The notes beneath the pieces are model-generated. The model was not told where the DNA came from, made no database searches, and saw only the letters and a program-made list of their open reading frames with translations. Shown here piece after piece: positions 11,917 to 22,082 of a stretch of 64,000 nt of DNA (positions are counted from its first letter, which is position 1; each line of letters opens with the position of its first letter). Made by a program: the position numbers and the translations under genes. This DNA is from Spinacia oleracea (Eukaryota > Streptophyta > Magnoliopsida > Caryophyllales > Amaranthaceae): contig NC_079489.1 in assembly GCF_020520425.1 (NCBI RefSeq), positions 19,492,001 through 19,556,000 on the forward strand. The letters run 5' to 3'.

Positions 11917-12328
11917 CTTCAATTGAAAAAATTAGGTTTAAATTAGAAAAAATTGTAGAAGGAGAGAAGAAATGTAGAACTATTGAACTCGAATTTTCCT
12001 TAAATCTGCAATACACCGGCGGCGAAGGACGTTGATCGACCGTTTTTGGAGCTGCGATGGCGGTTTACGCGAGAGGAGAGAGAAAATCGTGAGGGAGAAC
12101 AGAGAGAGTCTCGAACGGGAGAGAGAAAGAAGAGGAAAGGTTTTAGAGAGAGAAAGTGGGTGGGTTTAGTGATAGAGACGTGGCTTTTAATGGGGAAGGT
12201 GGATGGGTTTGCTCACATTTAATCGTAGCCATTAGATTGAATCTAATCCTACGGATTAGATTCATTCTCATATAAAGTAGTATACTCACATAGGGACCTA
12301 TTTTCACAGGATCTCTTCCCAGGGATCC
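11917..12328 (-). promoter_or_regulatory. Presumed promoter and 5' leader region of gene B
   Basis: This lies upstream of the gene B ATG. It contains a GAGA-rich purine stretch (12070-12170, gagagagaaa-type repeats) typical of plant 5' leader or core promoter regions. There is no convincing TATA box at a fixed distance. A similar GAGA-rich block occurs at about 13905-13955 inside the next element. Confidence 0.35.
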
Positions 12329-14094
12329 GGTGAGAACACCTCCTTATGTAAGAACACTTCTTATGGTGAGAACACTTTTACACTCTCTATGTTCTATATT
12401 TATTCAACAATGTTCTAAATTTTCAAACTCATGTTCTAAATTTATTCAACGATGTTCTAGATTAATTCAAGCATGTTCTAAAATTATTCAACCATGTTCT
12501 AAATTTTTAACCTCATGTTCTAGACTAATTCAAGCATGTTCTAAAATTATTCAACCATGTTCTAAATTTGTAAGCTCATGTTCTAAATTTATTCAAGCAT
12601 GTTCTAAATTTATTCAACCATGTTCTAAACTTATTCAACCATGTTCTAAACTTATTTAACCATGTTCTAAATTTATTCAACCATGTTCTAAATTTTCAAA
12701 CTCATGTTCTAAATTTTTAACTTCATGTTCCAGATTAATTCAAGCATGTTCTAAAATTATTCAACCATGTTCTAAATTTGTAAGCTCATGTTCTAAATTT
12801 ATTCAAGCATGTTCTAAATTTATTCATCGATGTTCTAAATTTGTTCATGCCATGTTCTAAATTTGTTCAACCATGTTCTAAATTTGTAAGCTCATGTTCT
12901 AAATTTATTCAAGCATGTTCTAAATTTATTCAAGCATGTTCTAAATTTATTTAACGATGTTCTAAATTTGTTCAACCATGTTCTAAATTTGTTCAACCAT
13001 GTTCTAAATTTGTAAGCTCATGTTCTAAAATTATTCAATCATGTTCTAAAATTGTAAGCTCATGTTCTAAATTTATTCAAGCATGTTCTAAATTTATTCA
13101 TGCATGTTCTAAATATATCCAAGCATGTTCGAATATTTGCATTTTTCAAGATCCGAATACATTTTCCGGAAATGTCTCTTAACCGCAAACAACCAGAAAC
13201 CTAGTCCTTCCATTTAGCCACGAAAACTGAATCTCGTAACCTCATACCAGTTCAGCCAGGAAATCACAAAAAATTCGAACAATCAATTGAGAATGCCGAC
13301 GAAAAATCGATTTCGAACAATCGATTAAAATTTCCACCGCGAGCAGCGATTCGATTGAATATTTCCGATTGCAATTGATTTCGAATTGAGAAGTGCTGAT
13401 TGAAATTGATTTCGAATTGGAGGAGAAAGGAGGAGGATTGAACAAACTTACCGAAATCGCTCATTGAAATCGATTTCGATTTCGAACACCAGCGATTGAA
13501 ACGATTCATGATTCATGAACCACGACCATAACCACCGGCGATTTAAATTACTGCAGCTGCGGAAGGTGAGCAGCGGCTGTTGGTGGTGGTGTTCTGGTTC
13601 GATTTCGCGGCCACCAGAAACACCGCTGCCACCGGCGATTATATTTGCAGCAAGCAGCGAGTGGCGGCGAGCGGAGATCGGAGAGCCGGATGTTGATGGT
13701 GGCTACGAGCGGTGGCCGAATGTGGTGGTGTTCGAAAAGAGAAGAGAGAGAGAGGAATAGAAGAGAGAGAACAACCGCCGCCACAACCGCGAGATACGAG
13801 CGGCGACAGGCGAGCGGCGATCGGCGTCCGACGAACGACGAGCAGTGACCGGCGAGCAGCGGCGGCGATCGGCGGCGGCAAGCAGCGAACTGAGCAGTGA
13901 GAGAAGCGTTCGAAAGGAGAGAGAGAAAGGGGAATCAAAGAGAGAGAAATAGGGCTGGAAATAATGAAAAAAAATGGTTAAAAAATAATTATATTGGGAT
14001 ATTTGTTCATAATAATTACGAAATTGCCATTATTAAAAAGTGTTCTCACTGTAAAGAAGTGTTCTCACCGTAAGTAAGTGTTCTCACGAGAGCC
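12322..14094. mobile_element. Possible non-autonomous element with GTGAGAACAC-repeat terminal inverted repeats
   Basis: The left end has three GTGAGAACAC/TAAGAACAC repeats (12330-12375) and the right end (14036-14087) has three copies in inverse orientation. The outer ends also match loosely (agg.tc..gtgagaacac). No clean TSD is visible. Inside are the 21-bp minisatellite and a GC-rich stretch (13500-13900) with open frames on both strands that I do not trust as genes. It could instead be the outer end of the same MULE family as the dyad. Confidence 0.45.
12389..13133. repeat. 21-bp minisatellite, consensus ATGTTCTAAATTTATTCAAGC
   Basis: About 35 head-to-tail units of 21 bp (a few 22 bp) with variants ATTCAACC, TTGTAAGCTC and TTTTCAAACTC. 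The first nine bases, ATGTTCTAA, are nearly invariant while the other half varies. The same nine bases are the inverse complement of the TTAGAACAT motif in the MULE introns. A unit divisible by three opens a frame (CSKFIQA heptads) that is not a gene. Confidence 0.92.
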
Positions 14095-14410
14095 TTCCTC
14101 TATATATATATATATAAAAAAAATAAATGTTAAGTTTAATAATTTCATAAATATTCATCTCTAATCAAAGTTTTTTTAGGGGATAATCAAAGTTAATGTT
14201 TCATATTAAAAGATTATTTGTGTTGATCTAGTGTTTCATTGAATCTAGTTTATTACAGAGTATGTACTATTCCTAAAAGGTTTTAGGATAAATCATGAGA
14301 TGGTCCAAAGAGCCTAATCACTTAATTAGAAACAAAAGGCGCCCTTATTGTTCCCCTTTTAATGATTAGTTCAGGTTATACCTGAACCAAATTTCATTGC
14401 ATTTCAGATT
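14095..14410. other. No gene seen
   Basis: AT-rich sequence beginning with a short (TA)n run at 14101-14115. No coding or repeat structure recognised. Confidence 0.4.
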
Positions 14411-14418
14411 TTGTAAAT

Positions 14419-14686
14419 CAGTGGCGTAATCAGAAATTATACATAGGGGGGGCCAAAACTTAATATACGATTTTTATAACAATGCAAAACAAAAATAAAA
14501 TTGCAAAGAAACAAGTAAGCTAAGGGAGGCAAAATTTGAACCGTGTACCTCCAACAATCTCTAACTTTCAAGGTAAAATTACCACTTGAGCTATATTGAA
14601 CATGTGCTTTATAATGCATATTTAATTTTTAAACATATCATAAGGGGGGCCATGGCCCCCACCATCCCCCCTTAGTTCCGCCCATG
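14419..14686. mobile_element. Small hAT-like MITE with 8-bp TSD
   Basis: It begins CAGTGGCG and ends CGCCCATG. Subterminal runs of GGGGGGCC face each other, giving imperfect inverted ends. The flanks TTGTAAAT (14411-14418) and ATGTAAAT (14687-14694) match at 7 of 8 bases, as expected for hAT. No coding capacity. Confidence 0.75.
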
Positions 14687-14735
14687 ATGTAAATGGTACA
14701 TTGAATACATAATGGGTCATTTTTTGTGAAAATTA

Positions 14736-14860
14736 TAGATGCACCCGGGTGCACCATGCACCCAAGGGTATTTCTATGCATATGGGTGATTCCTCTTATG
14801 TTTTCTCCTTATATATAAGAGAAAATGTGAGAGGATGCATCGTGCACCCGAGTGCACCTA
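14736..14860. mobile_element. Short palindromic MITE with TGCACCCGGGTGCAC ends
   Basis: The ends TAGATGCACCCGGGTGCACC and the inverse of GTGCACCCGAGTGCACCTA pair over about 28 bp with few mismatches. The ends are themselves partly palindromic. Superfamily not assigned. The next ~200 bp hold nothing recognisable. Confidence 0.6.
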
Positions 14861-15059
14861 ATATGTTCTACCTTTTTGGGAATAAGGCGTACAAGAGCAA
14901 GAAATAATAGTTGATGTCATGAAACAAACAAATGACTTTTCGTCATGCCCTGGAGTCCTGGACCGTGCAAAAAAAGGAGTGGAGATGTCCATTTTAAGTC
15001 TAAGCTAGAGGATGTTCCATCTCAAAATTAATTGACAATAAATGGCGTTATGTAGTTCA

Positions 15060-15203
15060 TCAAAAAGTACCCCACTACCAATGTATGTAAGTCAATTAAA
15101 TAATAAAACTCCGTGCATCTAATTAAATAATAAGTCAAATACAATGCATTAAACTCTGTGCCGGTCAAACCGTTTCGATTATTGTGGGACGGAAGGTGTA
15201 CTT
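15060..15203. mobile_element. Truncated Stowaway-like MITE
   Basis: The 3' half resembles the complete Stowaway at 21757-22082: an ACCCCACTA stretch, a TTAAACTCxGTGCCGGTCAAACC block and a final GGGACGGAAGG terminus. The 5' half is missing. Confidence 0.55.
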
Positions 15204-15235
15204 GTGTTGCTCATAATGCTTAATGTACAAATCAA

Positions 15236-15422
15236 TTGAGGTTGACATGCGTGGTTAAGAGCCTCTTGCTCCTTAACCAAAGTCTTGAGTTCGAGTCATA
15301 GAATGGAAAAAACCTCAACTGGGAGGGATGCTGCCCATCGAGGTACCCAAGCAACATTTCGGGGGAGATTAGTCCACTTGCTGAATACGGTGAGTACTCC
15401 TCGTAATAGAACCCAAAAATAA
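15236..15422 (+). mobile_element. tRNA-derived SINE, tail interrupted by a MULE
   Basis: An A-box-like TGGTTAAGAG and a B-box-like GAGTTCGAGTC lie 40-odd bases apart near the 5' end, followed by a body (CTGGGAGGGATGCTGCCCAT, GGTACCCA, GGGGGAGATTAGTCCACTTG) and CTCCTCGTAATAGAA. A shorter relative of the body lies at 44002-44115. The MULE at 15423 inserted in the A-rich tail. Confidence 0.65.
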
Positions 15423-15778
15423 GTGTGTCGCTATTCGACGTCCTCGTTCGCTAAAAACGCCTGCGTATTTTATGTAGAAGGACGGTTGTGCCCTTATAAA
15501 ACTCTACCACAAATAAAATACTTCAAAACAATTTCAACATTTTTAACATTTTCAACAACAATTACAAAACAATGTTTTTTTTGATGGGAAATTACAAAAT
15601 AATTTCAACTATTTAATTAAAACAGAAAAACTAATTTCCATAATTTAAAAAAAATATATACGAAAATTCACAAAATTCACATAAACTAATCATCATAACT
15701 TTTTTTAAAAATAACAAATATCACAAAATCAATCAAATTTAATTTCCATAATTTTTATAAACTTTTTCAAAAATAATA

Positions 15779-16063
15779 CTCCCTCTGTCCCAGATTAGTT
15801 GTTACACTTTCCTTTTTCGGCCGTCCCAGATTAGTTGTTACACTTCTAAATTAGGAATGACCCCACAAATATTATATTGTCTCTCTCTTCCCACTAAGTT
15901 TATTTTGGTCCCCACGCCCTCTCTCATTCAATTAAAAAAATACCCCACTAACTTATATCACATCTACTTTTTCAATAAAATAGCAATTGATAACCAAACA
16001 ACCACTTATCACATAAAACTTTGTGCAAAGATAAATGTAACAACTAATTTGGGACGGAGGAAG
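15779..16063. mobile_element. Stowaway MITE (Tc1/mariner)
   Basis: Terminal CTCCCTCTGTCCCAGATTAG pairs with CTAATTTGGGACGGAGGAAG; TA flanks on both sides. Same family as 24089-24375. Nested in the MULE. Confidence 0.9.
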
Positions 16064-16199
16064 TATAAAAATTCACAAAATTTTAAACATTTAAATTATA
16101 GAAATTTCTCAAAAATCCCGAATGAATTTACGAATTAAGAAAATAATTTATTTAAAAAATAAATCTCAATAATGGTGGTTGGAAATTGTTTAAATTTCG

Positions 16200-16385
16200 T
16201 TTTTTTTTTTAATAAATCGAGGGTGCCGCCTAGAATCGGCGGTTGTGACCATGGTTGTGCCGCCCAGAAAAAGCGGAGGCGACCATGGTTCAACCACCCA
16301 AGATCTGCGGCCAGACCATGGTCGTCCCCGCTTTTTCTGGGCGGCACAACCTTGGTCACATCCGTCAATTCTGGGCGGCACCCTA
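16200..16385. repeat. Imperfect inverted repeat inside the MULE cargo
   Basis: Segments with GGCGGTTGTGACCATGGTTG, CGCCCAGAAAAAGCGG and their inverse forms (CCGCTTTTTCTGGGCGG) alternate between 16205 and 16385, so the strand can fold on itself. The captured segment seems to have been rearranged after capture. Confidence 0.6.
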
Positions 16386-16886
16386 GCGCAACCATAATAA
16401 AAAAAAAATCGAAATAACCTAACGCAGCGGCGGCCGAATCGGTTAGCAGTGTGGTGGCGTTGGTTGATTGGGGTGACGGATCGAGAGTGTAACAGCGGTC
16501 GTCGGTTAATTGGGGTGACGATTCAAGGGATGCCGCCTTCACAATGGCCGCCACGAAACAGAGAGGAGGAGAGAGATGCCGCCAGAAAGCAATCCTCTCT
16601 GTTTCGAAAACCGTCCTCTCTGGTTTTGCGAAGGTGGCGACTGGTTATCGTGGAGGGAGCAACGAACGGTGATTTTGTGAGGGGGGAGGGGTGAACCCGA
16701 CGAGGACCATGGCTCAAAGGGGGAGGGGTGACGACCATGGCTCAAAGGGGAGGGATTAACCGGTGAAGGGGAAGGTGAATGGGGGAGAATCGTTTTTTTA
16801 TATTAAAGGGTAAGATGGTCCTTTCACGTAAAATACGCGGGCGTTTTTAGCGAACAGGACGTCGAATAAAAAACCCCCAAAAATAA

Positions 16887-17127
16887 TGGTTAATGTAAAC
16901 AAGAAAGATAAAATTCGTTGTAATCGATCTACATGAACATTTACATGACTCATAAGGCACTTGAAACTTGAAAGCACAGAGACTTGTAAAGTGCCTCACT
17001 AAGCGACTGAAAAGCGCATTAAACTACCAATGCTATTTGGTTGTGTTTACCGACGCTAGCCAAAAGCATCGCCAGAGGGTCTAGCGGACTAGCGGCACGA
17101 GCATAGCCAACACTTCTGCATGCTAGC
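16887..17127. other. No gene seen
   Basis: Unique-looking spacer between the MULE and a hAT element; nothing recognised. Confidence 0.4.
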
Positions 17128-17135
17128 GTTATAAG

Positions 17136-17961
17136 TAGAGCTGTCAAAACGGTTACTCAAGTCGGGTCATGATCTGGTCGGGTTGTATCGGGTTATTTAT
17201 CATCCGGGTGCAGGTCGGGTTCAGGTCGGGTTCGGTCAGGTTGATTATTTGTCGGGTTATGTCGTGTTATGTCGGGTTATTTTTTCATTTCGGTATAGGT
17301 CGGGTTCGGGCAGGGTTTGGTCGGATCTTTTTCTAGTCGGGTACAATTTCGGGTTCTGGTCTTAACGAGTCGGGTTTGAGTCAGACTTGTAGCAGTCAAG
17401 TTCGGATCGGATAATTATTGGGTCGGTTAAAATTCAGGTGGGGTTCACTATCGGACACGAGTTAAGACCGAGTCTGATAACTATCAGGTCTAGTTAAGTT
17501 TTAACCTTATAATTAACTTCTATAAATTTGGTTAAATTTGATTTAGCGCTTTTCACTTGTGCTAGATTAGGTAATTATAAAAGATAATATTAACTTGATT
17601 TAAGTTATTATTTAGTTAGGTCAATGACAAATCGGGTTGTCAACAGGTCGCGTAAAATCAGGTAACTCGTTGTCACGAGTTGGGTCAATGACATGCTTCA
17701 TCGGGTTATAATCGATTTCGGGTTGACATCAGGTCGGGTGTTGAATCGGGTTCGGGTCATTTTCCGGTCGGGTGCCAGGTTCGGGTCCGGGTCATGCATT
17801 AACGGGTCGAAATCGGTCATCGGTTTTAACGGGTTGGATACGGTCGGGTTACGGGTTTCCTATTTTAACAACATTTCGGGTCTCGGGTCGGGTTCGGGTC
17901 CTTAAAAGTGCAGGTCGGTTCAGGTCGGTTTCTCGGGTCGGGTCAGCTTTTGACAGCTCTA
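17136..17961. mobile_element. hAT element filled with degenerate TCGGGT repeats
   Basis: The ends TAGAGCTGTCAAAA and TTTTGACAGCTCTA are perfect inverted repeats. The flanks GTTATAAG at 17128-17135 and 17962-17969 are perfect 8-bp TSDs, the hAT signature. The interior is mostly irregular TCGGGT/TCGGGTTC repeats on one strand at each end with a short AT-rich middle (17500-17620). No transposase. Confidence 0.9.
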
Positions 17962-18008
17962 GTTATAAGTACTTACAACGTTTTTAGGCTGTCGCCTGTG
18001 CCTTTTTC

Positions 18009-18620
18009 GGTACTTTTTTTTTTGAAAGGAAAATTAATTCATTAATAAAGAGTCATACGACATCTACAAGAGAAATATGGATCTAACAAATACATGACAA
18101 ATTGAATCAAATAAAGGTTTCCTTCATCAAAACTACGGTCGTTGAATGAATCTTGCACTGTAGAACGTCTCCCGTATATAACGCTGGAACATGCAGCCTT
18201 TTCAGAGAGAGGGTCTAACGATTTGTTGTAGCCGCGAGGATGATTTCCACTTGATTCATCTGAATGTAGTTGAAAAATTGATATCTTTTGCGATCCCGCA
18301 TAAAACTTTACCAACGAACCAATTCTACATAAATCAACTGAACGACAAACCAAACATACTAATACTAACTCCACCATAGGAAGACTAACGAACAAGGACG
18401 AACTCCGCCCATATGATGAAAACTTATTGAATTTAAGAGAAAATAACTTAATTAAATGAAGGAAAAGGGTCGAAAATAATCTAATTTCCGAAGAAATTAG
18501 ACTATTTCCGGCCTACGACGGCCAAGAAAATAAACACTAGAAAATAAGAGAGGGAGAGAGGATGGGAGAGCCGAGAGCGGCTAGGTTTGTAGAGGTTCTT
18601 AACAACGTCATTCTAAACCA
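18009..18620 (-). mobile_element. Possible LINE 3' tail
   Basis: A T-rich run at 18009-18019, read on the other strand, is a poly(A) tail following sequence that ends in TTATTAATGAATTAATTTTCC. The rest shows no recognisable protein. Weak evidence only. Confidence 0.3.
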
Positions 18621-18726
18621 TTTTGTGTGTACTCCAACAGGGAGTATGAATTTTGGTGTCGAGAGAGGAAACGTGACACTGCGTCACCATTACCATGTCA
18701 TTCTCCACCATTTTATGTATACTGGA

Positions 18727-20448
18727 TAGAGGTGTTAAATCGGGTCATCGGTTCTGTTTCGGTTCGGGTTCATCGGTTCGGGTTGAAATCGGTTTATTTT
18801 GTTATCGGTTCGGTTCGGGTCGGGTTGAAAAATTAACGGTTCGGTTCGGGTTCGGGTTATGTGTTACGGGTTCATATCGGGTCGGGTTCATATCGGGTCG
18901 GGTTCATAACAGGTCGGGTTCGTATCGGGTCGGGTTCATATCGGGTCGGTTCATACCTGGTCGGGTCATAAACGGGTTAAGTCGGGTTCATATCGGTTCA
19001 GGTTCATATCGGGTCGGGTTCATAACGGGTCGGGTTCATATCAGGTCGGGTTCATACCGGGTCGGGTCAGATCGGGTCGTTTTGTAGTCGGGTCGGGTCA
19101 ATTCAGTTCGGTTTGTTAACGGGTTTAGCCGGATTGTAATCGGGTCGAAATCATATCGGGTCGGGTTCATATCGGGTCGGGTTCATGTTTAGTCAGATCA
19201 ATTCGGATACAAATTACAAACAATGTCGAGTTATTACTAAAATCACAACTAATGTTATTTCTTTTTTAACGAACAACTAATGTAGTAATGTTCACTATCC
19301 AATTAATTTCATAAACTTAATTAAGAAAAGTCTGTCAATGTCTTTTATTATGTCATGTAATATTTACCAATCAAATGATTCAAATGGAATCAAAATCATC
19401 TATGCCCTCCCCCACCATGCTAGAGTATTACGAAATATGTATTAATGAACTAAATAGTAATAATGTAGTAATTAATAATCGATAATGATGAATTAATACG
19501 TAATGAATTTGTAAAGTTTGTAAATACAAGTTTGTCATATATTCATATTGGTTTAAACAACAACGAGATTAACATGTTTATTAACGAAACGAGGCAAACA
19601 AGTTCAATTGGTAATGAATTAAGTCGATTCAATTAAAATAGCATAGTTTTTCGATTAGTTCTTAGGTTACAAGCTTATAAGCTTATAAGGTATTGAATTA
19701 GATCAATTTAGTTTAATGATCCATTAGACGATTAGTCAGTTGAATACGAGTCAATAAAAGAGTGCACATTCAATTCTACAAGCCTATAACTATACAATAA
19801 TATAGCTATATTGGAAATACATCTAATAAAGAACATGTTTAGTTACTTAGTCGGTTGATAAACAACAGTTCGAATACTCGGTTGAACAACGCACATTGAA
19901 TTATATCTTTTGTTTATAAATGTTTAAGAAGTACAATTGCTTACGAATTATATCATTTGATATCTTAGCATTTCGGCTCTGTTTGGTTTGACGGAAAATA
20001 TTTCAATAAAAACTTATTTTTGAGGCGGGTTATGAACGGTTTGAATTAAACGGGGTGTAAACGGGTTACGGGTTGTAAACGGTTCGGGTTGTAAACGGTC
20101 CGGGTTGAAACAGTTCGGGTTGTAAACGGTCCGGGTTGAAACAGTTCGGGTTGTGAACGGGTTTTCCCCGGGTTGAAACGGTTCGGGTTGAAATAAATCG
20201 GGTCATTAACGGTTTTCGGGTCAATTCGGTTCGGGTAGAAACGGTTTCGGGTTGACGCATGCCGGTTTGTTATCGGGTATCGGGTCTTAATCGGTTTAAT
20301 ATTTTCGAGACGGTTCGGGTTCGGGTTGAATGTTATCGGTTCGGTTAGTTTTCGGGTTCCAACTAACGGGTTATTAACGGTTCGGGTTCTTAACGAATCA
20401 GATTAACCCAGCGGGTTCAACGGTTCGGGTTGAGATTTGACAGCCCTA
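18727..20448. mobile_element. Second hAT element of the TCGGGT family
   Basis: The ends TAGAGGTGTTAAATC and GATTTGACAGCCCTA are imperfect inverted repeats related to those at 17136-17961. The flanks ATACTGGA at 18719-18726 and 20449-20456 are perfect 8-bp TSDs. Arrays of GGTTCATATCGGGTC-type units fill the left 450 bp and GGTTGAAACGGTTCG-type units the right 400 bp. The middle 800 bp is AT-rich and non-coding. Confidence 0.88.
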
Positions 20449-20922
20449 ATACTGGACTATACTCCATAGGAATTTCAGGATTATCACTTCTTTTCCTCAA
20501 GTTCCTTTATTTATACTAAAAACTTACGCTAAGCACAAAATAAATTCCCAAAACTTGGTTATTTTTTCCGTGTTCAACTATTTTCGCCGATTTTAGGTAA
20601 TTGCGATCGAGACAACCATGCCACAATCTAAATATCCAATTCCTATTAAAAGGAATTAGTGAAGATGCACATCTATACAACAATATTGTATTTTTCTTCG
20701 TCATAAGATCATTTTGCATAAATTGAAATCTATATAATATACTAAAAGAGAGGAAATCAATGTAGTGATGACAAATGTCACTCATTGATTGGCCTCTCTT
20801 TTAATATTAATTATTTAATACATAATTGTTTTTGTCATATTTTACTTATTGTATTTTAGGTAACAATAACTAATATGGAAAAATAGATAAATAATTAAAA
20901 GATTCATCAATATTTTTACTAA

Positions 20923-21275
20923 GGAAAATTTGGTAATATTAATCCAACCTTTTGCCGATTTTCTTTTATTAAGCCCACCTACGACATATTTTTTAATAAT
21001 CCCACCTTTACCACCCAACGTCTTTTATTGGGCCCAACACGTCATAAACCTATTGTCGGCGGTAATATATCCCTACGTGGAAGTACTCTCTCTAGATGTA
21101 TTCAGTCATCATCATCAATTCATCACCATCTCGATGATTTTTTCACCAGTTATCGGTCACTTAAGCCCAATAAAAGTCGTTGGGTAGTAAAGGTGGGATT
21201 ATTAAAAAATATGTCGTAGGTGGGATTAATAAAAGAAAACCGGCCAAAGGTTGGATTAATATTACCAAATTTTCC
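20923..21275. mobile_element. Foldback MULE with ~110-bp inverted ends and 9-bp TSD
   Basis: Long inverted ends (GGAAAATTTGGTAATATTAA ... its inverse) enclose a ~120-bp core. The flanks TTTTACTAA at 20914-20922 and 21276-21284 are perfect. Same family as the larger element at 57301-58298. Confidence 0.92.
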
Positions 21276-21756
21276 TTTTACTAACTTATGAATTTCCTAT
21301 ATGTATATACATAATCAAATTCTACACATAATCTAATTAAAAAATACATCACATATGTTAGGTTAATTATTTGAAATTTATACGGTTTATAACAGCCAAT
21401 ATATGACATAGAAATTAGTCAATAACAAAAACTATTATATAATCTATTTAGCTTATGTACTAACCCGAAGTTTACCATTTATACCTTAAGCCTAAACAGT
21501 TAACCGATATTTGCATGTCATTCTAGGTTTTATATATACGTAGTGTATAAATAAATGGTTAGTTAACCAATATAATTGATTCATCACCAGTTAATAATAC
21601 ATTTGAGATATTATACACAATATTTAACATTAAGATATATTGTTAAAACCTTATATTTGACACACTTTCCAGAGATATTAAGTTTTAACAGGTGTAAAAT
21701 ATAGAGAATATTAGTGCATACGTACTGTAATTTAAACATTTTACCTATAATAATTA

Positions 21757-22082
21757 CTCCCTCCGTCCCTTAATACTCGCACCGCTTTCCTTTTCGGGTC
21801 GTCCCTTAATACTTGCACTGCTTCTATAAATGGATATTAATACCAATATTATATTATTTCTCACACTTACTTAATAACCCCACCTACACCCCCATTCCCT
21901 ACAAAAAATCATTTAAAAATTCACACCCCACTCATCACTCCCCACCTCTTACACATTTTCCACTAACTATATTAAAAAAAATACCCCACTATCAACTAAC
22001 ACCCATTAAATTAATAAGTCAATTCAAATGCCTTAAACTCCGCACCGGTCAAACCGGTGCGAGTATTAAGGGACAGAGGGAG
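21757..22082. mobile_element. Stowaway MITE, second family
   Basis: Ends CTCCCTCCGTCCCTTAATAC and GTATTAAGGGACAGAGGGAG; TA flanks. An inner ACCGGTCAAACCGGT palindrome sits near the 3' end. Confidence 0.9.

Larger units (their letters stand above)
1..12328. mobile_element. FAR1-type MULE rearranged into a large inverted dyad; left end outside window
   Basis: Two long inverted arms flank a spacer holding the middle of a FAR1-type MULE transposase. Features mirror with a constant coordinate sum of 8639 (for example 1140-2025 with 6614-7499), shifting to 8656 beyond a 17-bp indel. Each arm holds gene B running inward and the 3' end of the transposase running outward, so the two genes converge. 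Convergent gene pairs are known from maize MuDR. The simplest reading is an intact element (transposase -> <- gene B) whose gene B half was copied in inverse orientation over the transposase 5' half. The right limit near 12.3 kb is a guess, based on the gene B start at 11916 and the terminal-repeat-like sequence beginning near 12330. Confidence 0.6.
15423..16877. mobile_element. Non-autonomous MULE (Pack-MULE-like) with 9-bp TSD
   Basis: The ends are inverted repeats of about 50 bp built on TATTCGACGTCC, GTTCGCTAAAAACGCC and GCGTATTTTA. The flanks CAAAAATAA at 15414-15422 and 16878-16886 are perfect 9-bp copies, the MULE length. It holds a Stowaway (15779-16063) and a GC-rich part (16190-16760) that differs sharply from its AT-rich rim and may be captured host DNA. 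No transposase. Frames in the GC-rich part are open on both strands and not credible as genes. Confidence 0.88.

Noticed and set aside
12330-12659. 109-codon open frame reading CSKFIQA/CSKLIQP heptads
   Set aside because: It is the 21-bp minisatellite read in one frame; the unit length is a multiple of three and there is no start context or domain.
12389-13133. CRISPR-like repeat array
   Set aside because: Units are contiguous without unique spacers, and this is plant DNA.
13515-13938. Several overlapping open frames on both strands in GC-rich DNA
   Set aside because: Open in many frames at once through base composition; no conserved domain or splice structure.
17136-17961. Interstitial telomere from TCGGGT repeats
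   Set aside because: Plant telomere is TTTAGGG; the repeats are irregular and lie inside a hAT element with exact ends and TSDs.
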